Made by a program: the position numbers and the translations under genes. The notes below the pieces were generated by a model, which saw only the letters and a list, made by a program, of their open reading frames with translations, ran no database searches and was not told the DNA's origin. A DNA stretch of 64,000 nucleotides from Thiomonas delicata (GTDB lineage Bacteria > Pseudomonadota > Gammaproteobacteria > Burkholderiales > Burkholderiaceae_C): positions 918,852 to 982,851 of the forward strand of contig NZ_LT592170.1 of the NCBI RefSeq assembly GCF_900088825.1. Reading direction: 5' to 3'. Of this stretch, positions 1 through 8,741 are shown one piece after another (the first letter of the stretch is position 1; every line of letters starts with the position of its first letter).

Positions 1-756
<756 letters not shown>

Positions 757-856
757 TTAGTGGGGAGGCGGCCTGGCGGTGCCGCCCCATGCCGTGCGCG
801 GCAGGCGCTTCGCGCGCAGAATTGCCGCGATCAGCGCTCCGCACTCCGTCTTGGCC

Positions 857-1645
857 ATGCTCCGTCAGCCCACCTTGTTCGTTTCGCATGGTTCGCCCAT
901 GCTTCCTCTGGAACCCGGTACGGCCGTGCCCATGCTGCGGCAACTCGGGCTTGATTTGCCGCGTCCGCAGGCCATCCTGGCATTCTCGCCACATTGGATG
1001 GCGCGCGAGCCCTTGGCGGGATCCAGCCCGCGGCCCGCGACGCTTCACGACTTCGGCGGCTTCGACCCGGCGCTGCGTGCGCTGCGCTATCCGGTCCCTG
1101 GCGACCCGGCGCTTGCAAGGCGGGCCGCTGCGCTACTTCGACAGGCGGGATGGCCGGCAAGGCTGGACGCCGAGCGCGGCCTGGATCATGGGGTCTGGGT
1201 GCCGCTGCGCGTCCTGTTCGCGCAGGCCGACGTTCCTGTCGTGCCCCTGGCCATGCCTTGGCCGCTCGATGCCGCCGGGGCTTTTCGCCTGGGCGAGGCC
1301 CTCGGCGTCCTGGCCGACGAGGGGGTGCTGTTGTTCGGCACGGGCAGCCTGACCCACAACCTGCATGAGTTCCGTCCCGGCGCCGCCACGGACAGTCCGC
1401 CCGAGCCTTATGTGGTGGCGTTCACCGACTGGATGCGCCAGTCGATCGAGCAAGGCGATATCGCGGCCCTGCTCGACTACCGGCGCCGCGCGCCCCATGC
1501 GCAGCGCGCCCACCCCACGGACGAACACCTGTTGCCGCTGTTCTGGGCGCTGGGAGCTGCCGGGGCCGCTGTTCGGTCGCGGTACTGGCACGGCGGCGTG
1601 CACTACGGCGTGCTGAGCATGGATGCGTGGACATTCGGCGCCTGA
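857..1645 (+). CDS. LigB/DODA-type extradiol dioxygenase family protein
   Basis: A 262-residue protein of the class III extradiol ring-cleavage dioxygenase family (4,5-DOPA dioxygenase/YgiD type), which use a single non-haem Fe(II) or Zn(II). Visible family marks are the N-terminal SHGSPM, the FSPHW segment (metal histidines) and GTGSLTHNLHEF in the C-terminal half. I start at the ATG at 857 (MLRQPTLFVSHG), where family homology begins; an upstream in-frame start at 779 would add 26 unlikely residues. The physiological substrate cannot be read from the sequence, and many members have no assigned reaction. Single gene, divergent from leuS. Confidence 0.88.
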   Translation: MLRQPTLFVSHGSPMLPLEPGTAVPMLRQLGLDLPRPQAILAFSPHWMAREPLAGSSPRPATLHDFGGFDPALRALRYPVPGDPALARRAAALLRQAGWPARLDAERGLDHGVWVPLRVLFAQADVPVVPLAMPWPLDAAGAFRLGEALGVLADEGVLLFGTGSLTHNLHEFRPGAATDSPPEPYVVAFTDWMRQSIEQGDIAALLDYRRRAPHAQRAHPTDEHLLPLFWALGAAGAAVRSRYWHGGVHYGVLSMDAWTFGA

Positions 1646-2117
1646 GGGGCCGCGTCTGACCCTAGCTTTGCGCTGGCGACACGGACAGGCCTCGCCCGGA
1701 GACGCGGCCTTCGCGGCGGCGCCGGGCGTCGCTTTTCAAAGACAAAAAAATCGTGCGAAAACAAGGCTTTGTATACATCTAGTTTTTGGTGTCTGATCAA
1801 AGCGACGCTTTTTTGCGGCCACGCTGGACTTTCTTTGGCTTTGCGCGAGGTTGGCATCGCGGCTGATTTTTTAAGCTCTTCATTTTCAAGATTAAATCTG
1901 GGATGGCACGCAAACTGCTTCCATCGTCGGCATGTTCAGAGGGCGATGCGGTCCGCTGTGGCGATCTGTCCGCGCGTTCTTGGCTCCCATGAGGCCCGCT
2001 TGGGCCTGATCCCCATCGTCAAGCCTTTGTGACCTCGCGATGGGTCATGGTTTTGCTGACTCTTGACTGTTTCGCGGTGCGTATCCCGGCTCATCATGGT
2101 TTCGAGGAGGATTGGTC
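1646..2117. other. Intergenic stretch without a supported gene
   Basis: Short open frames on both strands here have no ribosome-binding site or recognisable protein similarity. The stretch is visibly richer in A+T (about 1735-1920) than its neighbours and contains the long hairpin listed at 1726-1814. The last 100 bases should hold the promoter of the Sel1 gene, but I see no convincing -35/-10 pair. Confidence 0.6.
1726..1814 (+). terminator. Long extended hairpin followed by six T residues
   Basis: The arms GCGTCGCTTT (1726-1735) and AAAGCGACGC (1799-1808) are perfect reverse complements. Inside them, after a 4x4 internal loop, AGACA (1740-1744) pairs with TGTCT (1790-1794), followed by an A-run against a T-run. 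The outer arm is followed directly by TTTTTT (1809-1814). On the plus strand this is a plausible intrinsic terminator for the dioxygenase mRNA, whose stop is 80 nt upstream. Its length is unusual for a terminator, so a small structured RNA or a repeat element is also possible. Confidence 0.55.
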
Positions 2118-2870
2118 ATGTTTGGAAACCCAACGCAAACTGCGGCTTCGCGTCCCGCCACGCGGCGAGCGAAGCTGTTCGAACCCCTGAGCGCACCCGT
2201 GACCGGCGTTTCTTCCAGCCATGTGAATCCGCTCGCTGCGGGTTTGTCATACAAGGCCAGCAAGGACTACGAACTGGCGGCGAGCTGGTTGGGCAAAGCC
2301 GCCGAGCAGGGAAACAGCAGCGCCCAGTACCACCTGGGGTCGCTCTACAAACATGGCCAGGGCCTTGTCCAGGACGACAAGCAAGCCGCCTATTGGTATG
2401 GCCGCGCCGCAGCGCAGGGGCATGCGCGCGCCCAGTGCGCCTTGGGGGTTCTGTACAAGCTCGGGCTGGGTGTTCCCCAGGACTTCGCCTTGGCCTTGCA
2501 ATGGCTGCGCGCAGCGGTCATGCAAGGCCACGGCACGGCCCAATCTCACTTGGGCGTTCTGTATCAGGAAGGTCTGGGCGTGACGCGCAACCTCGAGCAA
2601 GCCGCCCATTGGTTTCGACAGGCCGCCGAACAAGGATGCAGCGCGGCGCAGTATTACCTGGCCATGCTGTACCGGGATGGGCGCGGCGTCGCGCGAGATA
2701 CCGAGCAGGCCGCCCACTGGCTCCGACAGGCCGCCGACCAGGGAAGCAGCTTGGCTCAGTACGCCCTCGGAGATCTCTACAAGAGCGGCCTGGGCGTACC
2801 CCAGGACGACGAGCAGGCGGCAGCCTGGTTGCGCAAGGCCGTGGACTACGGCCATGCCGAGAGGCCATGA
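2118..2870 (+). CDS. Sel1-like repeat protein
   Basis: A 250-residue protein made almost entirely of tandem 36-residue Sel1 repeats (a TPR-like alpha-solenoid). Five full copies are visible, each with the pattern AAxWxxxAAxQGxxxAQxxLGxLYxxGxGVxxD, and a sixth is partial. Such scaffolds mediate protein-protein contacts. There is no signal peptide, so a cytoplasmic location is inferred, although most bacterial Sel1 proteins are exported. The ATG at 2118 is chosen because GAGGAGG lies seven bases upstream; a TTG at 2112 is also in frame. No partner is suggested by the context. It ends about 500 bp before the EPS locus, so a link to EPS is only a possibility. Confidence 0.88.
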   Translation: MFGNPTQTAASRPATRRAKLFEPLSAPVTGVSSSHVNPLAAGLSYKASKDYELAASWLGKAAEQGNSSAQYHLGSLYKHGQGLVQDDKQAAYWYGRAAAQGHARAQCALGVLYKLGLGVPQDFALALQWLRAAVMQGHGTAQSHLGVLYQEGLGVTRNLEQAAHWFRQAAEQGCSAAQYYLAMLYRDGRGVARDTEQAAHWLRQAADQGSSLAQYALGDLYKSGLGVPQDDEQAAAWLRKAVDYGHAERP

Positions 2871-3365
2871 AGGCACGGCCATGCGCACGAAACTTCAGTT
2901 TCGATCGGCGATCGGTGCCTGGAGTGGGCGGGGGATGCAACGCAAAAACCGGGTCGCGCGCGCTGGCCCTTGCGTTGCGGAGTTTCAGATGATTTTGGCG
3001 CCTGGCTTGGCGTGCTCGCGTAACCGTCTTGGTGCGGTTCGCACGAGTTTTGTGCGGCGCAGCATCCGTGCGTCGCTAAATGCCGCGGCAAGGGGTCCTG
3101 CGTCTTTCGCCGCGGCCAGCATCCAAGCCTGCGCTTTGCGATCGGTATCGGGTCGTCGGCCTGCCAGTTGCGTCTTGGCCCATGACTTGCTTATCAAACG
3201 ATGTGACAGGCCGCGGTCGCAGCGCGCGACCAGCGTTTAGCAATCCGTTCGGGGCTTGGCCCTTTTGCACGTGATCTGCACGTCTCGCGATAACGACGCG
3301 AGACCGCAGCAAGGCGCAGATTGCGCGCTGCAAGGGTCAATGCCGGATACCAGGAGGTCCATGTC
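2871..3365. other. Gene-free region upstream of the EPS locus
   Basis: No open frame here has coding character. It should contain the promoter and control region of the EPS operon. Two structures stand out just upstream of the first EPS gene: a TGCACGT direct repeat (3266-3272 and 3277-3283) and an inverted repeat GTCTCGCG/CGCGAGAC (3282-3289 and 3297-3304, 7-nt loop). I could not identify a convincing sigma-70 or sigma-54 promoter. Confidence 0.6.
3266..3304. promoter_or_regulatory. Candidate operator or 5'-UTR hairpin of the EPS operon
   Basis: A 7-bp direct repeat TGCACGT with 11-bp periodicity (one helical turn) runs into an 8-bp perfect inverted repeat GTCTCGCG-N7-CGCGAGAC. This lies 60-100 bp upstream of the first EPS start codon. 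The helical spacing and palindrome suit a transcription-factor site; a leader-RNA hairpin is the alternative. There is no match to an operator that I recognise. Confidence 0.35.
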
Positions 3366-4760
3366 ATGATGCGAGGAGCGGTGCAGTCGTCCTACGACAA
3401 CGCGGAGCTGTTTCTCCGCGTGATGGATACCCTCTTCATCGTCGGCGCGCTGATTGCAAGCGTCTTGCTCAACAAGGGTGTGCCTGGTGATCACATCTAT
3501 ATGCTGATCACCACCGCGCTCTTGTTTTTTCAGGTTGGCGCCCGGTTCTGGGGGCTTTACGACTCGTGGCAGAAGCTGCCGCTGCACGAGGAGGCGCGGC
3601 AGATCGTTATCGTCTGGTGCGCCGTTCTGATCGCGCTGCTGGCCACCGGATTTGCGCTGCATGTCACGTCCGATTACTCGCGGATTTCCCTAGGGTTGTG
3701 GTCCCTGATGGTGCCCACGCTGATGGTGGGGCAGCGCGCGTATCTGCGCCATCACATCGAGCGCAATGCCCGCCAGGGCGTGGGCGTCCGCATCCTGGCT
3801 TTCGTCGGCGCCAACCGCACGGCAGACCGCATCGCGCGCCAGTTGAGCAATCGGATGTGGTCGGGCCTGCGCATCGCCGGGGTGTATGACGACCGCGCCG
3901 CCAAGCGGGTGAACTTGCGCGACCTCTCGCTGATCGGCAATTTCGACCGCCTGGTGCGCGACGCCAGGGCCGGCCGCGTGGATTTCGTCTTCATCACCCT
4001 GCCGACCTACGCGGAGCAGCGCATCGACGGCCTGGTGCGCGACCTTGCCGATTCCACGGCCTCCGTGTTCATCGTGCCCGACGCCTACATTTTCGAGCGC
4101 AACCAGGTGAATTGGTGCGAGGTCGCGGGGCATCCCATCATCAGCGTGTACGACACGCCGTTCTTCGGCGTCAACGGCCTGCTCAAGCGCATCGAGGACG
4201 TGGTCATCTCCAGCTTCATCCTGCTGCTCATCAGTCCGCTGATGCTGGCCATCGCCGCCGCGGTGCGCTTCACCTCGCCGGGGCCGGTGATTTTCAAGCA
4301 GCGCCGCTACGGACTCAACGGCCAGATCGTCGAGGTCTGGAAGTTCCGCAGCATGACCGTCACCGAGGACGGCGACACGGTCGTGCAGGCCACCCGCGGC
4401 GATTCCCGCATCACCCCGGTCGGCGCCTTCCTGCGCCGCACTTCCCTGGATGAACTGCCGCAGTTCTTCAATGTGCTGCAAGGCCATATGTCCATCGTCG
4501 GACCGCGCCCGCACGCGGTGGCGCACAACGAGCAGTACCGGGCGCTGATTCACGGTTACATGCTGCGCCACAAGGTCAAGCCCGGCATCACCGGATGGGC
4601 GCAGATCAACGGCTGGCGCGGCGAGACCGACTGCGTGGAAAAAATGCAAAAACGGGTGGAGTACGACATGCAGTACATCCGCAACTGGTCGCTGGTCATG
4701 GACATGCGCATCATCCTCGCCACCATTTTCAAGGGTTTTCGCGGTCAGAACGCGTACTGA
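3366..4760 (+). CDS. Undecaprenyl-phosphate hexose-1-phosphate transferase (WcaJ-like priming enzyme)
   Basis: Starts EPS repeat-unit synthesis by moving a sugar-1-phosphate (glucose or galactose in most relatives) from a nucleotide sugar to undecaprenyl phosphate at the inner membrane. The 464 residues show the usual order: four N-terminal membrane segments (about 15-115), a CoA-binding-like Rossmann domain (about 130-255), a further hydrophobic hairpin near 290, then the bacterial sugar transferase domain. That domain carries KFRSM, the LRRTSLDELPQ catalytic region and GPRPH near 379. I start at the ATG at 3366, with AGGAGG eight bases upstream. It is the first gene of the operon; the stop is 13 bp before the next start. 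Sugar specificity cannot be read. Confidence 0.93.
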   Translation: MMRGAVQSSYDNAELFLRVMDTLFIVGALIASVLLNKGVPGDHIYMLITTALLFFQVGARFWGLYDSWQKLPLHEEARQIVIVWCAVLIALLATGFALHVTSDYSRISLGLWSLMVPTLMVGQRAYLRHHIERNARQGVGVRILAFVGANRTADRIARQLSNRMWSGLRIAGVYDDRAAKRVNLRDLSLIGNFDRLVRDARAGRVDFVFITLPTYAEQRIDGLVRDLADSTASVFIVPDAYIFERNQVNWCEVAGHPIISVYDTPFFGVNGLLKRIEDVVISSFILLLISPLMLAIAAAVRFTSPGPVIFKQRRYGLNGQIVEVWKFRSMTVTEDGDTVVQATRGDSRITPVGAFLRRTSLDELPQFFNVLQGHMSIVGPRPHAVAHNEQYRALIHGYMLRHKVKPGITGWAQINGWRGETDCVEKMQKRVEYDMQYIRNWSLVMDMRIILATIFKGFRGQNAY

Positions 4761-4773
4761 TCCCGCATCCGCC

Positions 4774-5850
4774 ATGGCCTACTTCGACATCCTGCTGCCG
4801 GTCAAGAACGGTGCGGCCTATCTGGCCGAAGCCCTGGCCAGCATCCGTGCCCAGACCTTCACGGACTGGCGCCTGCTGGTGCTCGACCACGGCTCGACCG
4901 ACCGCACCCTGGACATTGCCCAGGCCCATGCGCTCGAGGACGCGCGCATCCGCATCCACAGCCTGCCCGACGCCCGTGGCCTGTCCGGCCTGCTCAATGC
5001 CGGCCTCGATCTGTGCGATGCGAACTATGTGGTGCGCCACGACGCCGATGACATCGCCCTGCCCGAGCGCCTGCGCCATACGCAGGCGGGCTTCGCGGCG
5101 CATCCCGCCATGGTGGCCATCGGTGGGCAGCTGACCAACTTCGACGACCAGGGCAGGACGCTGCGCCAGCATCTCTTGCCCACCGAACCCGGCCGCATCG
5201 CCGCCGCGATGCTGTTCTGCAACCCGGTGGCGCATCCCACCGTGGCCATGCGGCTGGACCGGTTGCAGGCTTTGGGCGCGCGCTATGGCGTGGAGTTCGG
5301 CGCCGGTCAGCCGGCACGCCCCGCGCCCGAGTTCGGGAATCTGGTGGAAGACTATTTCCTGTTCGGCCAACTTGCGCTCCTCGGGTTGGTGGCCAATCTG
5401 CCGCAACAACTCATCCGCTACCGCGTTCATCCTGGCGGCGTGGGGCGGCAGAAATTCGCGGCGCAGATGGCCGCCTCGCAGAACGTCTCGTTGCATCTGG
5501 CCGAGCGCCTGCGCGGCATGGCCGGCACGGTCCGTTTCGATCCAACGCCCTTTTGCAACCACGGCGGCATCTTGTTCGACCTGGGCGAGGAGCGAACCGA
5601 TTTCTCCCCCGAATTCGAAGCCGTGCGCACGGCCTTGCTGCGCATGGACGCCCACCCGGCGCAGGTCCGGCGCGAACTGCGCTACCGCCAGATCCTGGCC
5701 AACCGCAGCCGCGCGGTCATGCTCGCCCGCTATGCCCTGTTCCGCAGTCTCCACCGACCGATGATGAACGAGGAAACCACCATCAAGCTCCATCTTCTCG
5801 GCCGCAAGGGCCCGCAGGCGCAACGGCTTCCGGCGCCGGCTGCGGTCTGA
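4774..5850 (+). CDS. Family 2 glycosyltransferase
   Basis: A 358-residue GT-A fold transferase that should add one sugar to the lipid-linked EPS repeat on the cytoplasmic face of the inner membrane. The N-terminus has the GT2 nucleotide-binding pattern (FDILLPVKNGAAYLAEAL, then LVLDHGSTDRT), and the metal-binding acidic cluster is RHDADD near residue 89. An in-frame ED follows in the middle (VEDYF, near 192). No membrane segments are visible. It follows the priming enzyme closely and is co-directional with the rest of the locus. Donor and acceptor are unknown. Confidence 0.9.
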   Translation: MAYFDILLPVKNGAAYLAEALASIRAQTFTDWRLLVLDHGSTDRTLDIAQAHALEDARIRIHSLPDARGLSGLLNAGLDLCDANYVVRHDADDIALPERLRHTQAGFAAHPAMVAIGGQLTNFDDQGRTLRQHLLPTEPGRIAAAMLFCNPVAHPTVAMRLDRLQALGARYGVEFGAGQPARPAPEFGNLVEDYFLFGQLALLGLVANLPQQLIRYRVHPGGVGRQKFAAQMAASQNVSLHLAERLRGMAGTVRFDPTPFCNHGGILFDLGEERTDFSPEFEAVRTALLRMDAHPAQVRRELRYRQILANRSRAVMLARYALFRSLHRPMMNEETTIKLHLLGRKGPQAQRLPAPAAV

Positions 5851-5868
5851 CACGACATGGAGACGCGC

Positions 5869-6855
5869 ATGGACATCGCCTACCTCATCCTGGCCCACGA
5901 TCAGCCGGCCCATTTGCGCGAGCTGATCGCGCGCCTGTCCACGCCGGACAGCCATTTCTACATCCATATCGACAGGAAGTCCCGGCTCGCCGACTTCAGC
6001 CTTCCAGCCAACCCGCGCGTGCACGTGCTGCAGCAGCGCGCCCGTGTGTTTTGGGGCGATTACTCCCAGGTCGAAGCCATTGTGTCGTTGATGCGCGCGG
6101 CGCTTTCGCAGCCGGGCCCGGCGCACGCGCGCTTCGTCTTGCTCAGCGGGTCGGACTATCCCGTGCGCAGCAATGCGTTCATCCACCAGTTTTTCCAGGC
6201 CCATGCGGACATGGAATTCATCAACCTGACGCCCATGCCGTCGGCGGATGGGTCCAAGCCGCTGTCGAGGCTGGCGACCTATCAGCCGCGAAAAACCGCT
6301 TCCCGTGTGGTCAACCGCCTGAAGCGCACCGCCCAAGGGGTGGGGCTGCTTCCCAGGCAGCGGGATTTCGGGCCTGCCCTGGGCAGACTGAAACCCTATG
6401 GCGGATCGCAATGGTGGGCCTTGACTCGCCCGGCGGTCGCGTATGTCCTCGACTTCATGGACGCACATCCGGCCTATGTCGACTTCTACCGCAACACCGT
6501 CGTCCCGGACGAGTCCTGTTTTCACACCATTCTCGGCAACTCCCCCTTTGCTGCGCTGGCGCAGCGCAGCCTGACCTATGCCGACTGGAGCCGCCGCCGT
6601 CAAAGCCCTGAATACCTGAGCCTGGCGCATGCGCAGTTTCTGACCGCAAACCCGTCGCACCCGCCCAGCGCGGACTTTCCGCAGGGCATGCCCTTTTTGT
6701 TCGCGCGCAAGTTTTCCGCGCAATCGCGCGAGCTGCTGCGGCTGCTGAACGCCAGCCTGGACGGCAAGCCGCAGGCGCGCGATGCAGTCGCACGCGCGAA
6801 TCCAGGCAATCCTGGCGCGGGCCGGCCCATGGCCTCGGCCTCGCGCGTCAACTGA
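5869..6855 (+). CDS. Core-2/I-branching type glycosyltransferase (GT14-like)
   Basis: A 328-residue protein with the fold markers of the beta-1,6-N-acetylglucosaminyltransferase (core-2/I-branching) family: an AYLILAHDQP opening, FYIHIDRKS, WGDYSQVEA, and LLSGSDYPVRS followed later by PDESCFHT. Bacterial members are regularly found in polysaccharide loci and are thought to add a branching or backbone sugar. I favour the ATG at 5869, because GGAGA lies five bases upstream and homology starts there; an ATG at 5857 is also in frame. It sits 18 bp after the preceding GT2. Confidence 0.85.
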   Translation: MDIAYLILAHDQPAHLRELIARLSTPDSHFYIHIDRKSRLADFSLPANPRVHVLQQRARVFWGDYSQVEAIVSLMRAALSQPGPAHARFVLLSGSDYPVRSNAFIHQFFQAHADMEFINLTPMPSADGSKPLSRLATYQPRKTASRVVNRLKRTAQGVGLLPRQRDFGPALGRLKPYGGSQWWALTRPAVAYVLDFMDAHPAYVDFYRNTVVPDESCFHTILGNSPFAALAQRSLTYADWSRRRQSPEYLSLAHAQFLTANPSHPPSADFPQGMPFLFARKFSAQSRELLRLLNASLDGKPQARDAVARANPGNPGAGRPMASASRVN

Positions 6856-6870
6856 AAAGGCAAGACGGCC

Positions 6871-7773
6871 ATGGAAATCTTCTTCTATCGCGGTGCATCC
6901 CCGAATTTCGGCGATGAGCTCAACACCTGGCTCTGGCCGCGGCTGCTGGGCGAAGTTTTCGACGGCGCCGGAGATCTGTTCGTCGGCATCGGCTCGAACA
7001 TCGTGCGGGGCTTTGCCGCGACGCGCAGGAAGATCATTTTCGGGGCGGGCTACGGTGGCTATACGGCATTGCCAGAACTTGATCACACGTGGTCGTTTTA
7101 CTTCGTGCGGGGCAAATTGACAGCGCGCGCGCTGGGCCTGGACGAGGCCTTCGGTATCGGTGACGCCGGGATTTACGTCCGCTCCTGCCAGATACCGCGA
7201 CAACGTATCGAGGGCCGGGTGGCGTTCATCCCGCATTGGGAAAGTGTCTGGCCTGGTCGGTGGGACGAGGTCTGCCGTCTGGCCGGACTGCATTTCATCG
7301 ACCCGACGAACCCCGTGGAGTCCGTCCTGTCCGAGATCGCCAGTTCCGACTACGTCATCACCGAGGCCATGCATGGCGCCATCATTGCCGATGCCTTGCG
7401 CGTTCCGTGGATTGCCGCCCGCCCGAAGCGCGCCCATCGCATGAAATGGCACGATTGGGCTTCCGCGCTGGGCATGGAGATCGATTGGGCGCGCCTGCCC
7501 AGAAGTTCACTGCTGGAGATCGCCCAGCAGCATGCGCCGGCTGGCAGCGGCCTGGCCAGAACGCTGGCTTGCAGAAGGCGGGTCACGACCCTGCTGCGAG
7601 ACCATACGCCGCATTGGTTGTTGCAGCGCACGGCGGAGCACCTGCGCGCCGTGTCGACCAGCGTCGAGCCACGGCTGAGCCGCGACGCCGCGATCGAATC
7701 CGTCCATTCCCGCATGCTCGACCAGCTCCATCGCTTCGTGCGCAAGGAAGGCGTCGGGCGCGTCCTGGTCTGA
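6871..7773 (+). CDS. Polysaccharide pyruvyl transferase family protein
   Basis: Predicted to attach a pyruvate ketal from phosphoenolpyruvate to a sugar of the EPS repeat unit. The 300 residues carry the family marks: a short NFGDELN motif near the start, VGIGSN, and the C-terminal ITEAMHGAIIADALRVPW block, in which the conserved histidine and glycine residues sit. It is embedded in the operon 15 bp after the GT14-like gene. A pyruvyl group would give the polymer negative charge. The final 60 residues are less conserved in appearance. Confidence 0.85.
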   Translation: MEIFFYRGASPNFGDELNTWLWPRLLGEVFDGAGDLFVGIGSNIVRGFAATRRKIIFGAGYGGYTALPELDHTWSFYFVRGKLTARALGLDEAFGIGDAGIYVRSCQIPRQRIEGRVAFIPHWESVWPGRWDEVCRLAGLHFIDPTNPVESVLSEIASSDYVITEAMHGAIIADALRVPWIAARPKRAHRMKWHDWASALGMEIDWARLPRSSLLEIAQQHAPAGSGLARTLACRRRVTTLLRDHTPHWLLQRTAEHLRAVSTSVEPRLSRDAAIESVHSRMLDQLHRFVRKEGVGRVLV

Positions 7774-7806
7774 CCGCAGGACGCCGAGATCCATACCCCT
7801 GCCGCC

Positions 7807-8733
7807 ATGACCCGCCCCCGCCCCGCCATGACCGCCGCCTCTCCCCTGCCCAACAGGCGCTGGGCCGCCGCCTCCGACATCGAGGTCAGCGTGATCGTTT
7901 GCACGCGCAACCGCGCGCGGCAGCTGGTGGCCTGCCTGAACCATTTCCGCCGGCAGCAAACCGCCGTGCGCTGGGAACTTCTGATCGTGGACAACGGCTC
8001 CACCGACGCGACCCGCAGCGTGGCCGATGCCTTCATCGCCGACCTCGATGTGCCGGCCTGCACCCTGTCCGAGCCGACGCGCGGCAATGGCGCCGGGCGC
8101 AACGCCGGCATTGTCTGGGCACGCGGCCAGGTGATCGGTTTTACCGACGACGACTGCTACGTCGCCCACGATTATGTGGAACAGCTCGCCCGCACCTTCC
8201 GCACCCACGCGGTGGACTACATCGCCGGGCGCATCCTGCTGTTCGACCCCGACGACGCGCCGGTGACCATTGCCGAATCGACCGTTCCGCGCGACGTGCC
8301 GGCGCACCAGCCCGTGCCCGGCGCATTTATTCAGGGCGCGAACATGGCCTTTCGCCGCGCCGCCTTGCTCAAGCAAGGCGGATTCGATCCGGTGTTCGGC
8401 GCCGGCGCCCGCTTTGCCGGCGAGGACTGGGAAGTCGCGATGCGGGTCAGCGATGGGGGCGGCGCCGGCCGCTACGAGCCCGCCGTCGTGGTTTGGCACC
8501 ATCACGGCAGAAAACTCCCGGACGTGCCCGCCTTGTGGCGCTTTTACCTGATCGGCGAGGGCGCGATGTATGCCAAGACGCTGCTGCACAGCCGCTTCAA
8601 GCTGGCCATCCTCAAGATGATGTTCCTTGCCCTGCGTCGTCAGTACACATGGCGTCCGACCCGGCCTTTTCTGTATCTGGTGCGGGGCTTCATTCAATAC
8701 CTTGCCCTGCGCGCCGCCCCGGGCCTACGCTGA
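7807..8733 (+). CDS. Family 2 glycosyltransferase
   Basis: A 308-residue GT2 enzyme. The donor-binding N-terminus reads VSVIVCTRNRARQL and LLIVDNGSTDAT, and the metal-binding motif is FTDDDCY near residue 115. A GEDWEVAMR segment near 212 gives the usual ED acceptor-side acids. An alternative start lies seven codons downstream. The C-terminus has a hydrophobic, basic stretch but no clear membrane span. It should add one residue to the EPS repeat unit; specificity is unknown. The stop is eight bp before the flippase start. Confidence 0.88.
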   Translation: MTRPRPAMTAASPLPNRRWAAASDIEVSVIVCTRNRARQLVACLNHFRRQQTAVRWELLIVDNGSTDATRSVADAFIADLDVPACTLSEPTRGNGAGRNAGIVWARGQVIGFTDDDCYVAHDYVEQLARTFRTHAVDYIAGRILLFDPDDAPVTIAESTVPRDVPAHQPVPGAFIQGANMAFRRAALLKQGGFDPVFGAGARFAGEDWEVAMRVSDGGGAGRYEPAVVVWHHHGRKLPDVPALWRFYLIGEGAMYAKTLLHSRFKLAILKMMFLALRRQYTWRPTRPFLYLVRGFIQYLALRAAPGLR

Positions 8734-8741
8734 AACCAGAA

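Noticed and set aside
1603-1857. Short minus-strand frame over the long hairpin
   Set aside because: No start signal or similarity; the sequence is better explained as a structured non-coding element.
3251-3270. Possible sigma-54 promoter (GG...GC) upstream of the EPS operon
   Set aside because: The distance between the GG and GC elements is seven bases instead of the required ten.
4729-7452. A 907-codon minus-strand frame across the glycosyltransferase genes
   Set aside because: His/Arg/Gly-rich shadow of three clearly real plus-strand genes.
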